The position numbers and the translations under genes were made by a program. DNA of 64,000 bases from Paenibacillus tyrphae (GTDB lineage: Bacteria; Bacillota; Bacilli; Paenibacillales; NBRC-103111). The DNA lies in contig NZ_JNVM01000024.1 in assembly GCF_000722545.1 (NCBI RefSeq), forward strand, positions 115,848-179,847, written 5' to 3'. Within the stretch, counting starts at the first letter, position 1. Every line of letters starts with the position of its first letter. This document shows positions 35,107-45,157 of this stretch, piece by piece. The notes beneath the pieces were generated by a model. That model worked only from the letters and a program-made list of their open reading frames with translations. It was not told the DNA's origin and made no database searches.

Positions 35107-37209
35107 TTATTGCGTCAGTACGAGCTGCGGCTTGTTGCTCGCGGCCTCTTTGGTATTGAAAGAAACGTCTCCCTTCGAGCTCGCCGCGCCTTCGTTCACC
35201 AGCAAGAACGACACCAGCTTGTCCGACATCTGGCTGTTCACATAGTTCGTCACATCGAATTCATACCATGTCCCGACGGTATTGCTCATGACGGCGCTGC
35301 CGAGGAGCGTCGTGCCCGCCGGGGCGTTGTTCCAGGTGATGCCCGTCTCGCTCCAGCTTTTATCCGTGGTGCCATATAGTTTGACCGTCCTTGAAGCGTC
35401 CGTATTGACGGCCGGGACATACACCTTCACTTTGGCAGAAGCTGCGCTTGAACCGCCAAAGGTTCCGTAATTGAACTTGACATAAGCTTTTCTGGCAAAC
35501 CCGGACACATCGGCTTTGACCATCATCGTCGCCTCTGTGCCGTAATTCGTACCTGCGTAAGCTCCGTCCCTGACATAGGAATCGGCGGTTGGCTCATAGC
35601 TCACCGAAGGCTGGTTCGGACCGCCCGACGCATACTCGAAAGCGCCAATATCCGGATTGCCGTTGTACAGAGCCGTGCCCCAGAAATCTCTGCCGCCGTT
35701 ATTCGCCACAGGGATTCCGCTGTTAATGAGCGGCGACGTCGGCTGAAGCTTGTAGCCGCTCAACCGGCTCGGATCGTTCATATTGATGTTCGTTTCTCCA
35801 GCCCCGGGGTTAACGAGCTTCGGGTCGGCTGTTATTAAACCGGGATGCGACGCCGGACCGTTGACGTCGTCGATGGTTGCCGGGTAGAAGCTGTTGTTTT
35901 GGAATACGGCCGACGTGCTCCAGGCCTTCTCCGCGAATTTCGTAATCGTTCCGTCCACTTTAATGATATTGTTATAAAATTTGACCATATTGGAATCGTT
36001 ATCAAAAACTTGGGTCTTCACATTGGGTCCCACATAAATGGTATTGTTGTAAATTTCGTTTCCTGGGCTGGTGCTGTGATAGAAGAAGATTTCCTGGCCT
36101 GAACGGTAGCCATCGTTTTCACTGATGTTGTACCTGAACTTCAAATTGCTTGCGCTGGGCATGACCAACAGAAGCCCGCCGGAGTTATTGTGGCTGTAGT
36201 TATACTGGAACACGTCTCCGATACAGTTGTTGTCCGAATCGAACGCTTCCCCGTCGTTGCCGCCGCCGCTTCCGCCGTACACTTCGTTGAACTGGACGAC
36301 GGCTCCCGTTGTATAGTGCGTCCATAGGCCCGCGTAATTGCCGGAAGACGTTTTGCTGTGGTTTTTCACCGTGTTGTATTCGGCCAAGGCGCCGGACAGC
36401 ACCTCCGCCAGCACCATGCCGTCTCCCCATACTTCTTCGACGAAGTTGCCACGGAATACGACATTCGTGCTGATCTTCGGATAGCCGTTGCCCGCATCCG
36501 ATTTCGTGCGGATCCCTTCCTTGGTCACATTGGCGACATGGTTGTTCTCCACCAGCACATCGTTAAATCCGGCCTGCAAGCCTACCGTAGCTTTCCCGTC
36601 TTTGTCAATATGCGTGCCGAAGAAGATGATTCCGCCGCTGTTTTTGTTGCCGTTCTCATCCGAATTGACATCGTGAACGTAGCAATTTCTCACATAAATA
36701 TGGTTTTTCAAGCCGGGCTGATTGTTGTACGCCAGTATACCGGCCCTTGAGGACACAATGGAAGAGCTGAAATTGGTTACCTCAAGGTTGTTAATTTCCC
36801 AATATTCTTGGTTGTACAGCATGACGGCGCCCGATGTGTTCGCGGGATAGCTCGTGCCCGCTCCGTTAATAATCGGCTTGGCGCCGCTTCCGTAGCTGTC
36901 GATCACAATCGGATTCCCGCTCGTTCCCGATCCCTTCGGCCACAGCTGGCCGGTCCAGACGCCGCCTGACTTGAACAAAATTTTGTCGCCGGGCTGAAAC
37001 GTTGTGCCGTTGACTTTGGCTAGTGTAGCCCATGGCGCGGATGAGCTTGTGCCGGTGTTCGTGTCGTTTCCGCCCGCCGAATCGACATAATAAGTCGTTC
37101 CGGCCGCATGCGCAGGCTCAGGGGCGACGTACAATACTCCTGCCAAATGCAGCAGCATGGCTATGATAAGGAGGACAGCAAAGCTTGATCTTTTACGGGG
37201 AAGGCTCAT
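35107..37209 (-). CDS. Secreted right-handed beta-helix protein with DNRLRE module
   Basis: A 700-residue secreted protein. A Sec signal peptide ends near PAHAAGTTYYVD. Residues about 40-530 form a parallel beta-helix of the pectate-lyase/chondroitinase-B type with Asn-rich turns (NNLEVTNFSS, VLVENNHVANVTKEGIR). The C-terminal 160 residues form a DNRLRE domain (TADSYVRDGAYAGTNYGTE). Probably a polysaccharide lyase or hydrolase acting outside the cell; the active site is not identifiable. Transcribed leftward, downstream of yesM-yesN. Confidence 0.85.
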   Translation of the reverse strand: MSLPRKRSSFAVLLIIAMLLHLAGVLYVAPEPAHAAGTTYYVDSAGGNDTNTGTSSSAPWATLAKVNGTTFQPGDKILFKSGGVWTGQLWPKGSGTSGNPIVIDSYGSGAKPIINGAGTSYPANTSGAVMLYNQEYWEINNLEVTNFSSSIVSSRAGILAYNNQPGLKNHIYVRNCYVHDVNSDENGNKNSGGIIFFGTHIDKDGKATVGLQAGFNDVLVENNHVANVTKEGIRTKSDAGNGYPKISTNVVFRGNFVEEVWGDGMVLAEVLSGALAEYNTVKNHSKTSSGNYAGLWTHYTTGAVVQFNEVYGGSGGGNDGEAFDSDNNCIGDVFQYNYSHNNSGGLLLVMPSASNLKFRYNISENDGYRSGQEIFFYHSTSPGNEIYNNTIYVGPNVKTQVFDNDSNMVKFYNNIIKVDGTITKFAEKAWSTSAVFQNNSFYPATIDDVNGPASHPGLITADPKLVNPGAGETNINMNDPSRLSGYKLQPTSPLINSGIPVANNGGRDFWGTALYNGNPDIGAFEYASGGPNQPSVSYEPTADSYVRDGAYAGTNYGTEATMMVKADVSGFARKAYVKFNYGTFGGSSAASAKVKVYVPAVNTDASRTVKLYGTTDKSWSETGITWNNAPAGTTLLGSAVMSNTVGTWYEFDVTNYVNSQMSDKLVSFLLVNEGAASSKGDVSFNTKEAASNKPQLVLTQ

Positions 37210-37414
37210 TTAAGAAATACCCGCCTTTCATCTAAAATAATTTTCTGCTGTCAGCGAACGCTATGCTCAAGAAAGCGCACTCATTTTTCATCCCTCCGTT
37301 TCCGTCCGCTAACCCCATATTATTGGGCATGGCCCTTCCCTAAAAGGCACGATTTACACCACTTTTACTCATTTTTTAATCCGTTTGCCCAAGGCCGGAC
37401 GCAAGACGGCAGTC

Positions 37415-39008
37415 TCATCCTTTCTTAGACGAACGGTACAAACTCGGCAAAGCGCCGGTATGGGCCTTGAACAGCTTCGTAAAATAATTTTTGTTCTCGT
37501 ACGAGAGCATGGCGGCGATCTCTTCGACGGTTTTGTCGGTCCGTTCCAAAAGCTCCTTCGCTTTCTCCATCTTGGTTCGGGTGACGAACTCGACAAAATT
37601 TTCTCCCGTTTCCCGTTTAAACAGCCGGCTTAAATAGTTGGGATGGAGGTGCAAGTGCGCGGCCGCCTCCTCAAGGCCGACCCGCTCCTGCCACTTGCTT
37701 GCGACAAACCGCTGGCATTCCAGCACCTCGCGGCGCTTCGATTCCTTTCTTATCCTTCCGGCACACTCCACGGCTTGGTTCAGGAAATGCTGAAGCCACT
37801 CGCCCAGCTCCTGAAGACTGGCCAGCTCCATGACATCGTGATGCAGAAGTCCAGAGGAAAAGCTCGTTGGGTTCATCTGAAGAGATTTCAGCCGCAAGCG
37901 AATCTCCAGCACGATTTTGAGCATCCATTCCTTCACTTCCACAGGGTGAAACCGGTTTTCACGCATAACCCCCATCCATTGACCGACGGTTGCGGCGATC
38001 ATGTCCGTTTTCTCTTGCAGAACAAGCTGCCGGAAATCCTCCAAAGCCGGCACATACTGAGCTAACAGCTCGTCCCCCAAGCCCGCGACGGGCAGCGCCT
38101 GCTCCATTCGCCCGACCGATCCGTGCGGCAGGTAAAATCGTTCCTTTCCCAGTCCGACGAGCGCCGCGAGGTTCTCCTTGAGACGGAGCGGCTCCCTGCA
38201 AGGTAGTCCGATCATGAACGAATAAGACACTTTCGCATATTGAAGCAGGCACTTCTGCTGGGCACAAAGCATCTCCTCCACCCGCTTCCAGCTCCCGATA
38301 CGATGTTCGGAGGAGAAAGGAAACAGCAGCAGCAGCTCCCCCTGCTGGTAAGGGAACACCTCGCAAGCTCCGGTACCGAGCGCTTCCGCCAATACATTCT
38401 CGGCCGTATCCCGCAGCAGCTCGGGGGTACGAAACCGCGCGACCGCTTCCCGGGGACGATCGGGAAAGGCCAGCACAGGCACCCGCTCCCCTTGGGACAA
38501 GTCGATCCCGTACTCCTGCGCCCGCCGCTCCCATTCCTGGACGTTGAGCAGGGGGCTCTGAATGGTATGGAGCATGAAGGCTTGCCGAAGCAAGCTGTCG
38601 TTCTGCTTCACCTTCGCTTCCATGTCCCGTTTCGCGGCTTCAGAGGTTCTCTCTGCATCAAGCGCCTCCTTCATCTGCTTCAGCAAGTCTCCGATCAGCC
38701 CGGCCATCATCGTTTCTTTCAGTACATAATCGGTGACATGAAGCTTGAGCGCTTGTTGCGCATAATCGAATTCGTCGTGACACGAGAGGATGACGACCTT
38801 GAGCCCCGGATGCAGCGCTCGCATCGCCCGGATCAGCGCCATCCCGTCCATTCAGAATATCCACCTGCGATGCCCCGGCAGCGGAAAGTGCTTCCTCCGG
38901 GTCTTGAAAACAGCCGCCCAATCGGCATTGAACCGCTTCCCACGGCAGCGCTTCCTTCAAATAGTGCAAAACCGGAAGATCGTCGTCGACAACGAAGACG
39001 GTGTACAT
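37415..39008 (-). pseudogene. YesN-type response regulator, frameshifted with phospho-acceptor lost
   Basis: An AraC-type response regulator in two frames. The receiver starts at ATG 39008 (FVVDDDLPVLHYLKEALPWE) and reads to QVDILN near 38856. It resumes one frame away with MDGMALIRAMRALHPG at 38851, then the helical middle and an AraC helix-turn-helix pair near the C-terminus (HPNYLSRLFKRETGENF). In intact relatives a stretch like ITDIxMPx lies between these points. About 23 nt seem to be missing, removing the acceptor Asp and shifting frame. The gene follows yesM by 3 nt. A sequencing error of this size is unlikely. Confidence 0.82.
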
Positions 39009-39011
39009 CCC

Positions 39012-40799
39012 TTACTCCTCCTCTCGCTGCTGCGGAATGATCAAGGTAATGGTCGTGCCTTGCCCCAGCTCGGAATCCATGGCAAAAGCACAATGCTCCT
39101 TATAAATGAGCCGTAGACGCTCGTATACGTTCCGCAGTCCGATGCCCGACAATCCCGCGGACGCCCGTTCCTTCGCTTCGCCCTCCCCCTGCAGATCGGC
39201 GCGAAGCTTTTCCAGCCGCTCCTTCGAGATCCCGACACCAGAATCCGCGATCACGATGTTCAGACGTCCGTCTGCCAGCAGGTGCGCATGAATCGTGATC
39301 GTTCCTCCCTTGCGGGCAAATCCATGCAGATAAGCGTTCTCGATGATCGGCTGCAGCACAAACCGGGGCACTTCCGCCAGCACGGCGTCCGAAGCGACCG
39401 TCAGCTTTAGTTGAAGCCGGTCCCCGAGTCGGACGTTAATCAGCCGGACATACTGCTGAATCATCTCGATCTCTTCATGCAAGCTGATGAACTCGTTGTT
39501 GCGGTTAATCGTCATTCTGAGCAGCGAAGATAAAGAACTGATGAGGTCCGCATTTTCCGCGTCGCCGCGAAGCAAAATTCTCATGCGGATCGAATTCAAA
39601 ATATTAAATAAAAAATGCGGATTGATCTGAGCCTGAAGCATCGCCAGCTCCGCTTTTCGTTTATGCTCTTGCTCGCGGATGATGCTTTGGACCATCGTCT
39701 CGATCCGGTCCAGCATCCGGTCGAAGACAACACCCAGCCGGCCTACCTCGTCCCGGCCCCGGATACCGGATCGTTCGCCCAGATGCCCGGATTCGATGCG
39801 GACTACGGTCTGCGCCAGTCTTCGAATGGGAGTGGTCAAAGCGCCTGTCAAATAGAGCAGAACTCCGGCGAACATAATTAAACACAGCGTTTGAATGAGA
39901 AAATCGATCCGGCGAATCGCCTGGATCGGCTTGGACGCTTGCTTATACGGGCTCATGCTCACGAGCTGCCAATGCGGATTGAGCGCTTCCGCGATGAGAA
40001 GGTTGGCTTCGCGTTCGACCTCGATCAAGCTGGCCTGTCCTTCGGAAGGCAATTGATCGCGAAACGAAAAAAGCGTACCGATCCGCTCCATCTCCTTGTC
40101 GAATACGATCCGGCCTTCGCGATCCGTAATGAGAAGCGTTTCTTCCTTCTTCGAGCTTGTAAACAGCTTTTGCAAAGCGGCGGCATCCAGACTGACGATA
40201 GCTACCGCTCTAAGCTGGTCGCCGGAGCGAATAGGCTTGGCGATCGTAAGGACGTAAGGGTGGCGAACGCCGTCCGGATTCGGCACATAGTTCGGTTCCC
40301 CGCCGACCCAGCGGGTCTGATAATGCGTCAATTCGCTCGTTGCCTGATACCACAGCTTGCCGAACAACTGCTTCGGGTCGAAGTCAAAGCTGCTGTAATT
40401 GGCCCAATAGTCCCCATTCGGCAATAGAATCGTCAAATACAGCGGATCAAAGGAAGCGAGAATCGCGTCTAGCCTTTTGTTCAGCTTCAGCTTGGTTTGA
40501 ACGATTTCGTACGGCTGACGGACCGGGTCCATCCGACCGAGCTCGGCAACGAATGAATGCAGGTCCGGATCAAATTGCAGCAGGTTCAAAATATATAGCA
40601 TCCGATCCAGCTGATTCGCCACGTACTGGTCCACAATTTTCAACGATTCTTGCGAATTGCGGGTGACTTGCTCCTTCATCACACCCTGTGTAAACCAGTT
40701 GGAAACAAAAAAGGAAACGACGGACGGCAGCAATAAGCAAACGACGATGCCCGCCATCAGCTTGCCGCGCAGCGAGAGCGCTTGAATCCAAGTCCGCAT
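39012..40799 (-). CDS. YesM-type sensor histidine kinase
   Basis: A 595-residue membrane kinase from ATG 40799 (GGGGAGGAGC upstream). A membrane helix near 15-35, an extracellular dCache-like sensor, a second helix around 300, HAMP, then the His_kinase domain with the phospho-acceptor in QAQINPHFLFNILNSIRM and an HATPase with IIENAYLHG, DSGVGIS and GLSGIGLRNVYERL. Such kinases usually control carbohydrate uptake and polysaccharide genes. Its regulator gene downstream is broken, so signalling through it is probably lost. Confidence 0.93.
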   Translation of the reverse strand: MRTWIQALSLRGKLMAGIVVCLLLPSVVSFFVSNWFTQGVMKEQVTRNSQESLKIVDQYVANQLDRMLYILNLLQFDPDLHSFVAELGRMDPVRQPYEIVQTKLKLNKRLDAILASFDPLYLTILLPNGDYWANYSSFDFDPKQLFGKLWYQATSELTHYQTRWVGGEPNYVPNPDGVRHPYVLTIAKPIRSGDQLRAVAIVSLDAAALQKLFTSSKKEETLLITDREGRIVFDKEMERIGTLFSFRDQLPSEGQASLIEVEREANLLIAEALNPHWQLVSMSPYKQASKPIQAIRRIDFLIQTLCLIMFAGVLLYLTGALTTPIRRLAQTVVRIESGHLGERSGIRGRDEVGRLGVVFDRMLDRIETMVQSIIREQEHKRKAELAMLQAQINPHFLFNILNSIRMRILLRGDAENADLISSLSSLLRMTINRNNEFISLHEEIEMIQQYVRLINVRLGDRLQLKLTVASDAVLAEVPRFVLQPIIENAYLHGFARKGGTITIHAHLLADGRLNIVIADSGVGISKERLEKLRADLQGEGEAKERASAGLSGIGLRNVYERLRLIYKEHCAFAMDSELGQGTTITLIIPQQREEE

Positions 40800-40911
40800 A
40801 GGGAAGCTCCTCCCCGAGCCGAAAGTGAAAAGGAGAACATTCGTCCTCCTTGCCATCATCTTACCATAGCTTGGAAGGCAGCGGTCCGTTTCTCATTGTC
40901 CGTGGCAGCAC

Positions 40912-40946
40912 AAAAACGCCAAGCCGCAAAAAGATCGACTTGGCGT
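40912..40946 (-). terminator. Terminator after ypsA
   Basis: ACGCCAAG (40916-40923) pairs with CTTGGCGT (40939-40946), 8 bp, with U-rich tail on the minus strand. It ends the des-desK-desR-ypsA transcript immediately after the ypsA stop. Confidence 0.75.
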
Positions 40947-40947
40947 C

Positions 40948-41508
40948 TTATTCGTCATATTGGTGAAGCATGGCCTCTTCCTCGGCCGCGCTTTGCAGAT
41001 CGTACGCCATGATGCTGTGGATCGGATAATACTCCTGATCCGCCAGACGCATCGCTTCCTCCCGGATGAATTTCGGCGAACCTTCGTTCTCGTCGTCGTA
41101 GACAAGCAGCAGACCGTCGGAATTGCGCAGCAAAAATTGATCACGCGCGCGAAACTGCCACGGCCCGCTATATTTGCTTTTCGTGACGCTGTTCACATAG
41201 TCCGCGCCCGCCAGCACCTGCTGGTAGACAGCCTTCTTCTCTTCGCTCCAGTTCTCCTCCTGCTCCAGGAACGGGGTAATGACGGCGAGCTTCAGCTCGA
41301 AGCCCTGCGACTTCATTTCGATCGCCGCCTCGGCCGCCCACAGCTCCACGCCCCATTGGCCGCTGACGATCACCCATTCGAGCCCTTCGTCCAGCAACGC
41401 GGCGAACCGGCTTTTCAGCGCCTTCTTAATAATCCCGATGCCAGGATGCTTCAGCGAAAATATCCCAAGCTCCGACGCCTTGTAGCCCGTTACAAGCAAG
41501 CTTTTCAC
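40948..41508 (-). CDS. ypsA: YpsA-like SLOG-family protein (DUF1273)
   Basis: A 186-residue YpsA/DUF1273 protein of the SLOG superfamily, with the Rossmann-like start KSLLVTGYKASELGIF, WVIVSGQWGVELWAAEAA and NSVTKSKYSGPWQFRARD. In B. subtilis YpsA influences cell division and stress resistance. The start is GTG at 41508 with AAGGAGG eight bases upstream. It is the last gene of the des operon here, which may be a read-through association. Confidence 0.88.
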   Translation of the reverse strand: MKSLLVTGYKASELGIFSLKHPGIGIIKKALKSRFAALLDEGLEWVIVSGQWGVELWAAEAAIEMKSQGFELKLAVITPFLEQEENWSEEKKAVYQQVLAGADYVNSVTKSKYSGPWQFRARDQFLLRNSDGLLLVYDDENEGSPKFIREEAMRLADQEYYPIHSIMAYDLQSAAEEEAMLHQYDE

Positions 41509-41539
41509 GGTCCCAGCCTCCTTGTGACTTGTGCAGCGG

Positions 41540-42139
41540 TTATTTGAACCATCCTTTTTCCTTAAACCGCATGATCGCTTCGATCCGGTTGCTGACGCCG
41601 AGCTTATCCAGAATGACGGAAATGTAGTTGCGGACGGTTCCGGTGGTAATATAGAGCTGACTGGCAATTTCCTTCGTATTCTTCCCGTCAGCGATCAGGT
41701 GAAGCACTTCCTGCTCCCGCTCGGTCAGCGGATTCTCCTCCCCGGCCTTCTCATCAACCAGCTCCGAGGCATAGATGCGCCGGCCGGCCATGACGCTGCG
41801 GATCGAATCCGCCAGCTCTTCGCTGGGGCTGTCCTTCAGCAAATACCCGTGCACCCCGGCCTTCAGCGCGCGTTCGAAATAGCCGTAGCGGGCAAACGTC
41901 GTCAGGATGATCACCTTGCAGCCGCAGCCCTTCAGCTCCTCGGCCGCCTCCAGCCCGCTCTTCCCGGGCATCTCGATGTCCATGATGCAAATGTCCGGCT
42001 TATGAAGGCGGACCAGCTTGACCGCATCCTCGCCATGGTTGGCCCGTCCGACGACCGTCATGTCCTCTTCCAGATCGAGCAAAGAAGCCAGCGCGCCCAA
42101 TAGCAGCCGCTGATCCTCGGCAATGACAATGCGAATCAT
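41540..42139 (-). CDS. desR: DesR-like NarL/LuxR response regulator
   Basis: A 199-residue response regulator: receiver with AEDQ, acceptor Asp in ICIMDIEMPGKSG and KVIILTTFARYGY, then a LuxR helix-turn-helix with LTEREQEVLHLIADGKNTKEIA. It starts 4 nt inside the end of desK (ATGA overlap). With desK and des it forms the membrane-fluidity two-component system; the phosphorylated protein would bind upstream of des. Confidence 0.9.
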   Translation of the reverse strand: MIRIVIAEDQRLLLGALASLLDLEEDMTVVGRANHGEDAVKLVRLHKPDICIMDIEMPGKSGLEAAEELKGCGCKVIILTTFARYGYFERALKAGVHGYLLKDSPSEELADSIRSVMAGRRIYASELVDEKAGEENPLTEREQEVLHLIADGKNTKEIASQLYITTGTVRNYISVILDKLGVSNRIEAIMRFKEKGWFK

Positions 42140-43272
42140 CCCTCCGCCTCCTTTTCCGGTTGTTTGAACACATTCGGCACTTTCATCACGATCATCGTGC
42201 CCGGACCCGGACCGATCTCCAGACTCCCGTTCACGAATTCGAGGCGCTCCTTCATGCCTCCCAGCCCGTTGCCCCGCAAGCAGTCCGGATGCTCCGCCAG
42301 ACCGCAGCCGTCGTCCTGTACCCGGATCACGAGCTCCGTCCGCGACGGCGTGATGGTAATCCAGCATGTGGATGCTCCGCTATGTTTGACAGTATTGGTA
42401 ACGGCTTCCTTAATGCACATGCTGACCACATTTTCGTTCAGCAGCGAGGTGTTGGTCAGCTTCGGGCTGCCCTCCAGAACAAAATCGATCTGCGCCGCTT
42501 TCAGCATCTGCTTGACCCGAAATACTTCATCCTCCAGCCGCGTGCCGCGCATCTGGGTAACCATCTCCCGCACTTCCTTCAGCGCGCTTCTCGCGGTCTG
42601 ATGAATATCGTTCAGCTCGGCTTGGGCGCGGCTCGGGTTTTTGCCGATCAACTTCCCGGCCAGATCGCTCTTCAGGCCGATAAGCGAGAGCTTCTGACCG
42701 AGCGTGTCGTGCAGGTCGCGGGCGATTCTTTGGCGTTCCTCCAGCTTGACGAGCTCAGAGATCTTCCTGTTCGCCACCTCCAGCTCGTCCTGCAGCTTCT
42801 CCCGCTTATTCCGGTTGTACGTGTTCACCGGCAGCAGAATCACACCGATCAAGCTGACCAGCACAAACGGCAGCTGCGTAATAATGACCGGATTCTGCGT
42901 CACGAAGCCATAATTGATCGAGGCAAGCGTGCTGACCAGATGAATGGAATACAGCGTGAAAAATCCGATCCGATGCTGGATATTGCCGATAAAAAACGCC
43001 AGAAACAACGAAAAATACACATAGCCGAACAGCAGGCTCATCGTAATGGAAATGCCGATCTGCACGCTTGTCCAGAAGTACACCAGCCACCCTTTGGACA
43101 CAAAAGTAAGCACATAACATATAAAAAAGCCGATGATCATCGTAATGCCGACGGCCACTTCGTAAGTCGATGAAGAGCTGAAAATGAAATAAAACGGAAG
43201 AATATAAAAGACGACCCATACATAGGGGCTAAGTCCCGTATTTTTGTGAATAATTTGAATCCACTTGCGCAT
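42136..43272 (-). CDS. desK: DesK-like thermosensor histidine kinase
   Basis: A 378-residue kinase with five to six membrane helices in the first 150 residues and a HisKA_3 core: acceptor His in RIARDLHDTLGQKLSLIGLK, N-box with CIKEAVTNTVKHSG, and GLGGMKERLEF. DesK senses membrane order on cooling. It lies between des and desR, with a 32-nt gap and a 4-nt overlap respectively. Confidence 0.92.
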   Translation of the reverse strand: MRKWIQIIHKNTGLSPYVWVVFYILPFYFIFSSSSTYEVAVGITMIIGFFICYVLTFVSKGWLVYFWTSVQIGISITMSLLFGYVYFSLFLAFFIGNIQHRIGFFTLYSIHLVSTLASINYGFVTQNPVIITQLPFVLVSLIGVILLPVNTYNRNKREKLQDELEVANRKISELVKLEERQRIARDLHDTLGQKLSLIGLKSDLAGKLIGKNPSRAQAELNDIHQTARSALKEVREMVTQMRGTRLEDEVFRVKQMLKAAQIDFVLEGSPKLTNTSLLNENVVSMCIKEAVTNTVKHSGASTCWITITPSRTELVIRVQDDGCGLAEHPDCLRGNGLGGMKERLEFVNGSLEIGPGPGTMIVMKVPNVFKQPEKEAEG

Positions 43273-43304
43273 GGCGTCATCCCTTGTCTATTAAAAAAAG
43301 GCTT

Positions 43305-44357
43305 TTATTTTCCTTGCAAGCTCGGATTGGGGTTATTCACCTGGCTGGCCGCCGCCGGCTTGCGGAGCAAAGGCTTGATGTCTTTAAAGCCTACAAAGTT
43401 CTTGCGCTTCTCGTCCCACAAGTGGAAGCGAAGCGACTGCAAGCTGGTGCCGATCGTAAGCGTCGTGACCTTCTGCAGCTCGGGCGTAGCCTCATGCGCC
43501 TTCTCCAAGTTATAGTTCGGCACCTTCGGACTCAAATGATGCACGTGGTGAAAACCGATATTTCCGGTGATCCACTGCAGCAGCTTCGGAAGCTTGTAAT
43601 AAGAGCTCCCTTCCACGGCCGCCTTCACGTAGCTCCACTGGTCCTCATTCTCGAAGTAGGATTCCTCGAACTGATGCTGCACGTAAAACATCCAAATTCC
43701 CAGCAAGCCGGAGACGAAAAAGACCGGGCCTTGGACCAGCAAAAAAGCCTGCCAGCCGATCACCCAGATCAGCAGCGCATACAGAGCGACGATAGCCAGA
43801 TTCGTCACGTAGGTGTTGATCCGCTCTTTGCGTCTCGCTCCTCTGCGGTTAAAGCGGTATTGAAGCAGGAACACGTAGACCGGGCCGACGACGAACATCG
43901 ACAGCGGATTCCGGTAAATCCGGTAAGCGATCCGCCTCCATAACGGAGCGGCGACGTATTCGTCCACGGTGAGAATCCAGATGTCCCCGACGCCGCGCTT
44001 ATCGAGGTTGCTGCTTGTGGCATGATGAATCGAATGGCTGTATTTCCACTGCTCATACGGACAGAGCGTCATCACACCCGTGATATTTCCGAGTATATCA
44101 TTAGCGAGCCGGCTTTTGAAGAACGATTGGTGACAACAGTCATGGAAAATAATAAAAGTCCGGACCACAAAGCCGCCGGCCACGATGGTGAGAGGAAGCG
44201 TCAGCCAGTACGAAACGGACAAGCTCGCATAGGCCGCATACCAGAGCAGCACCAGCGGCACCAGCGTATTCACAAGCTGCCATAAGCTTGACTTCGTATC
44301 GGTTTTCTCAAAGGGACCGACGTTCTTTTTAAGATGAGCTATACTCGCTTGGTGCAT
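43305..44357 (-). CDS. des: Membrane fatty-acid desaturase (Des)
   Basis: A 350-residue acyl-lipid desaturase. The three His boxes are HDCCHQ, HSIHHAT and HHVHHLSP, binding the di-iron centre, between hydrophobic membrane segments. It introduces double bonds into phospholipid acyl chains upon cooling, as the Delta5 desaturase of B. subtilis does. First gene of the operon, start ATG with GAGGAGG upstream. Position of the double bond is by analogy. Confidence 0.93.
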   Translation of the reverse strand: MHQASIAHLKKNVGPFEKTDTKSSLWQLVNTLVPLVLLWYAAYASLSVSYWLTLPLTIVAGGFVVRTFIIFHDCCHQSFFKSRLANDILGNITGVMTLCPYEQWKYSHSIHHATSSNLDKRGVGDIWILTVDEYVAAPLWRRIAYRIYRNPLSMFVVGPVYVFLLQYRFNRRGARRKERINTYVTNLAIVALYALLIWVIGWQAFLLVQGPVFFVSGLLGIWMFYVQHQFEESYFENEDQWSYVKAAVEGSSYYKLPKLLQWITGNIGFHHVHHLSPKVPNYNLEKAHEATPELQKVTTLTIGTSLQSLRFHLWDEKRKNFVGFKDIKPLLRKPAAASQVNNPNPSLQGK

Positions 44358-44428
44358 TCGTTTATTTCCTCCTCGATAGGACGCGCGGGGAACGTTATAG
44401 AACGTCGGACGCAGGTTTTCTATCCTCC

Positions 44429-44495
44429 ATTATAGAGAAAGCACCCCGCAGGCTGTAGTCATAAACGTCAGATCGAGGGTATGACAATCGTCATA
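44429..44495 (-). promoter_or_regulatory. des promoter with DesR-like binding sites
   Basis: On the minus strand TATAAT (44429-44434) has no good -35 box. Upstream lie TATGAC-AATC-GTCATA (plus-strand 44480-44495), a perfect inverted repeat centred near -65, and a half-similar GTCATAAACGTCAG (44458-44471) near -40. B. subtilis DesR binds two adjacent sites between about -28 and -77, which fits well. Activator dependence is inferred. Confidence 0.72.
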
Positions 44496-44500
44496 TAGCG

Positions 44501-44986
44501 TTAGGGTTTAAGCGGGATTAGATATAGTTGTATGGCCAGATTTAAGTAAGCGTCGATCTCTCTGATTTTCGCAAAAGCAGGTTCGAGCGTATCGACGACC
44601 TCATCGATAAACAGATCGATATGGAATTTCAAGGTCGTTCCGAGCTGCCTTCCGTACGGCGTTTCCGGCGGAAACGCAAAAGGACGCAATTGGATCGTAT
44701 TCCCGCCCCTTGCTTGGTCCCTGACAAACCATGAAATAAACTCTAGGGCGATCAAGCCCTCTTCGGACCGTTCGATCTCAAATTCAATCTGGAGGAACAC
44801 CTCGTTTTCCAGCCCGCCGTTGGTGCGTCTTAAAGTGGCGTGGGGCAGGTGGGCATAATCGGACAGGGACAGCATTTCACGGTCGATCGGCTCCAAATTC
44901 TCCACGTGGCTTTCTACGCTGACCATTCCTTTTAAACGCAGTAAAGTCTCATGAAAATTGCTGACATCGATAGGGTAATTGCTCAT
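44501..44986 (-). CDS. Hypothetical protein divergent from the TetR gene
   Basis: A 161-residue cytoplasmic protein from ATG 44986 (AAGGAATATCAC upstream). Acidic and predicted mixed alpha/beta, no signal or membrane segment, no recognised domain. It is divergent from the TetR-family gene, and the two TetR-type palindromes lie in the shared 170-bp region, so it may belong to the same regulon. Confidence 0.7.
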   Translation of the reverse strand: MSNYPIDVSNFHETLLRLKGMVSVESHVENLEPIDREMLSLSDYAHLPHATLRRTNGGLENEVFLQIEFEIERSEEGLIALEFISWFVRDQARGGNTIQLRPFAFPPETPYGRQLGTTLKFHIDLFIDEVVDTLEPAFAKIREIDAYLNLAIQLYLIPLKP

Positions 44987-45086
44987 GTGATATTCCTTCT
45001 CTCTAAGATGATGAATATAGATTCGACTGCAACCGATCCTTTTTCGCAAAAAAGGTGCGGTGATTGGAAAACAGCTCCAAAATTCC

Positions 45087-45145
45087 TTATAGACCGACGG
45101 TCAGTCATATGGTAGTATAACCTATAGACTGACGGTCAGTCTATA
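45087..45145 (+). promoter_or_regulatory. TetR-type promoter and two operators
   Basis: A promoter TTGGAA, 17-nt spacer, TTATAG (45087-45092) overlaps GACCGACGGTCAGTC (45092-45106). A second, perfect 23-bp palindrome TATAGACTGAC-G-GTCAGTCTATA follows at 45123-45145, just before the ribosome site. Autorepression by the following TetR-family protein is inferred. Confidence 0.85.
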
Positions 45146-45157
45146 GGAGGTATCAGT

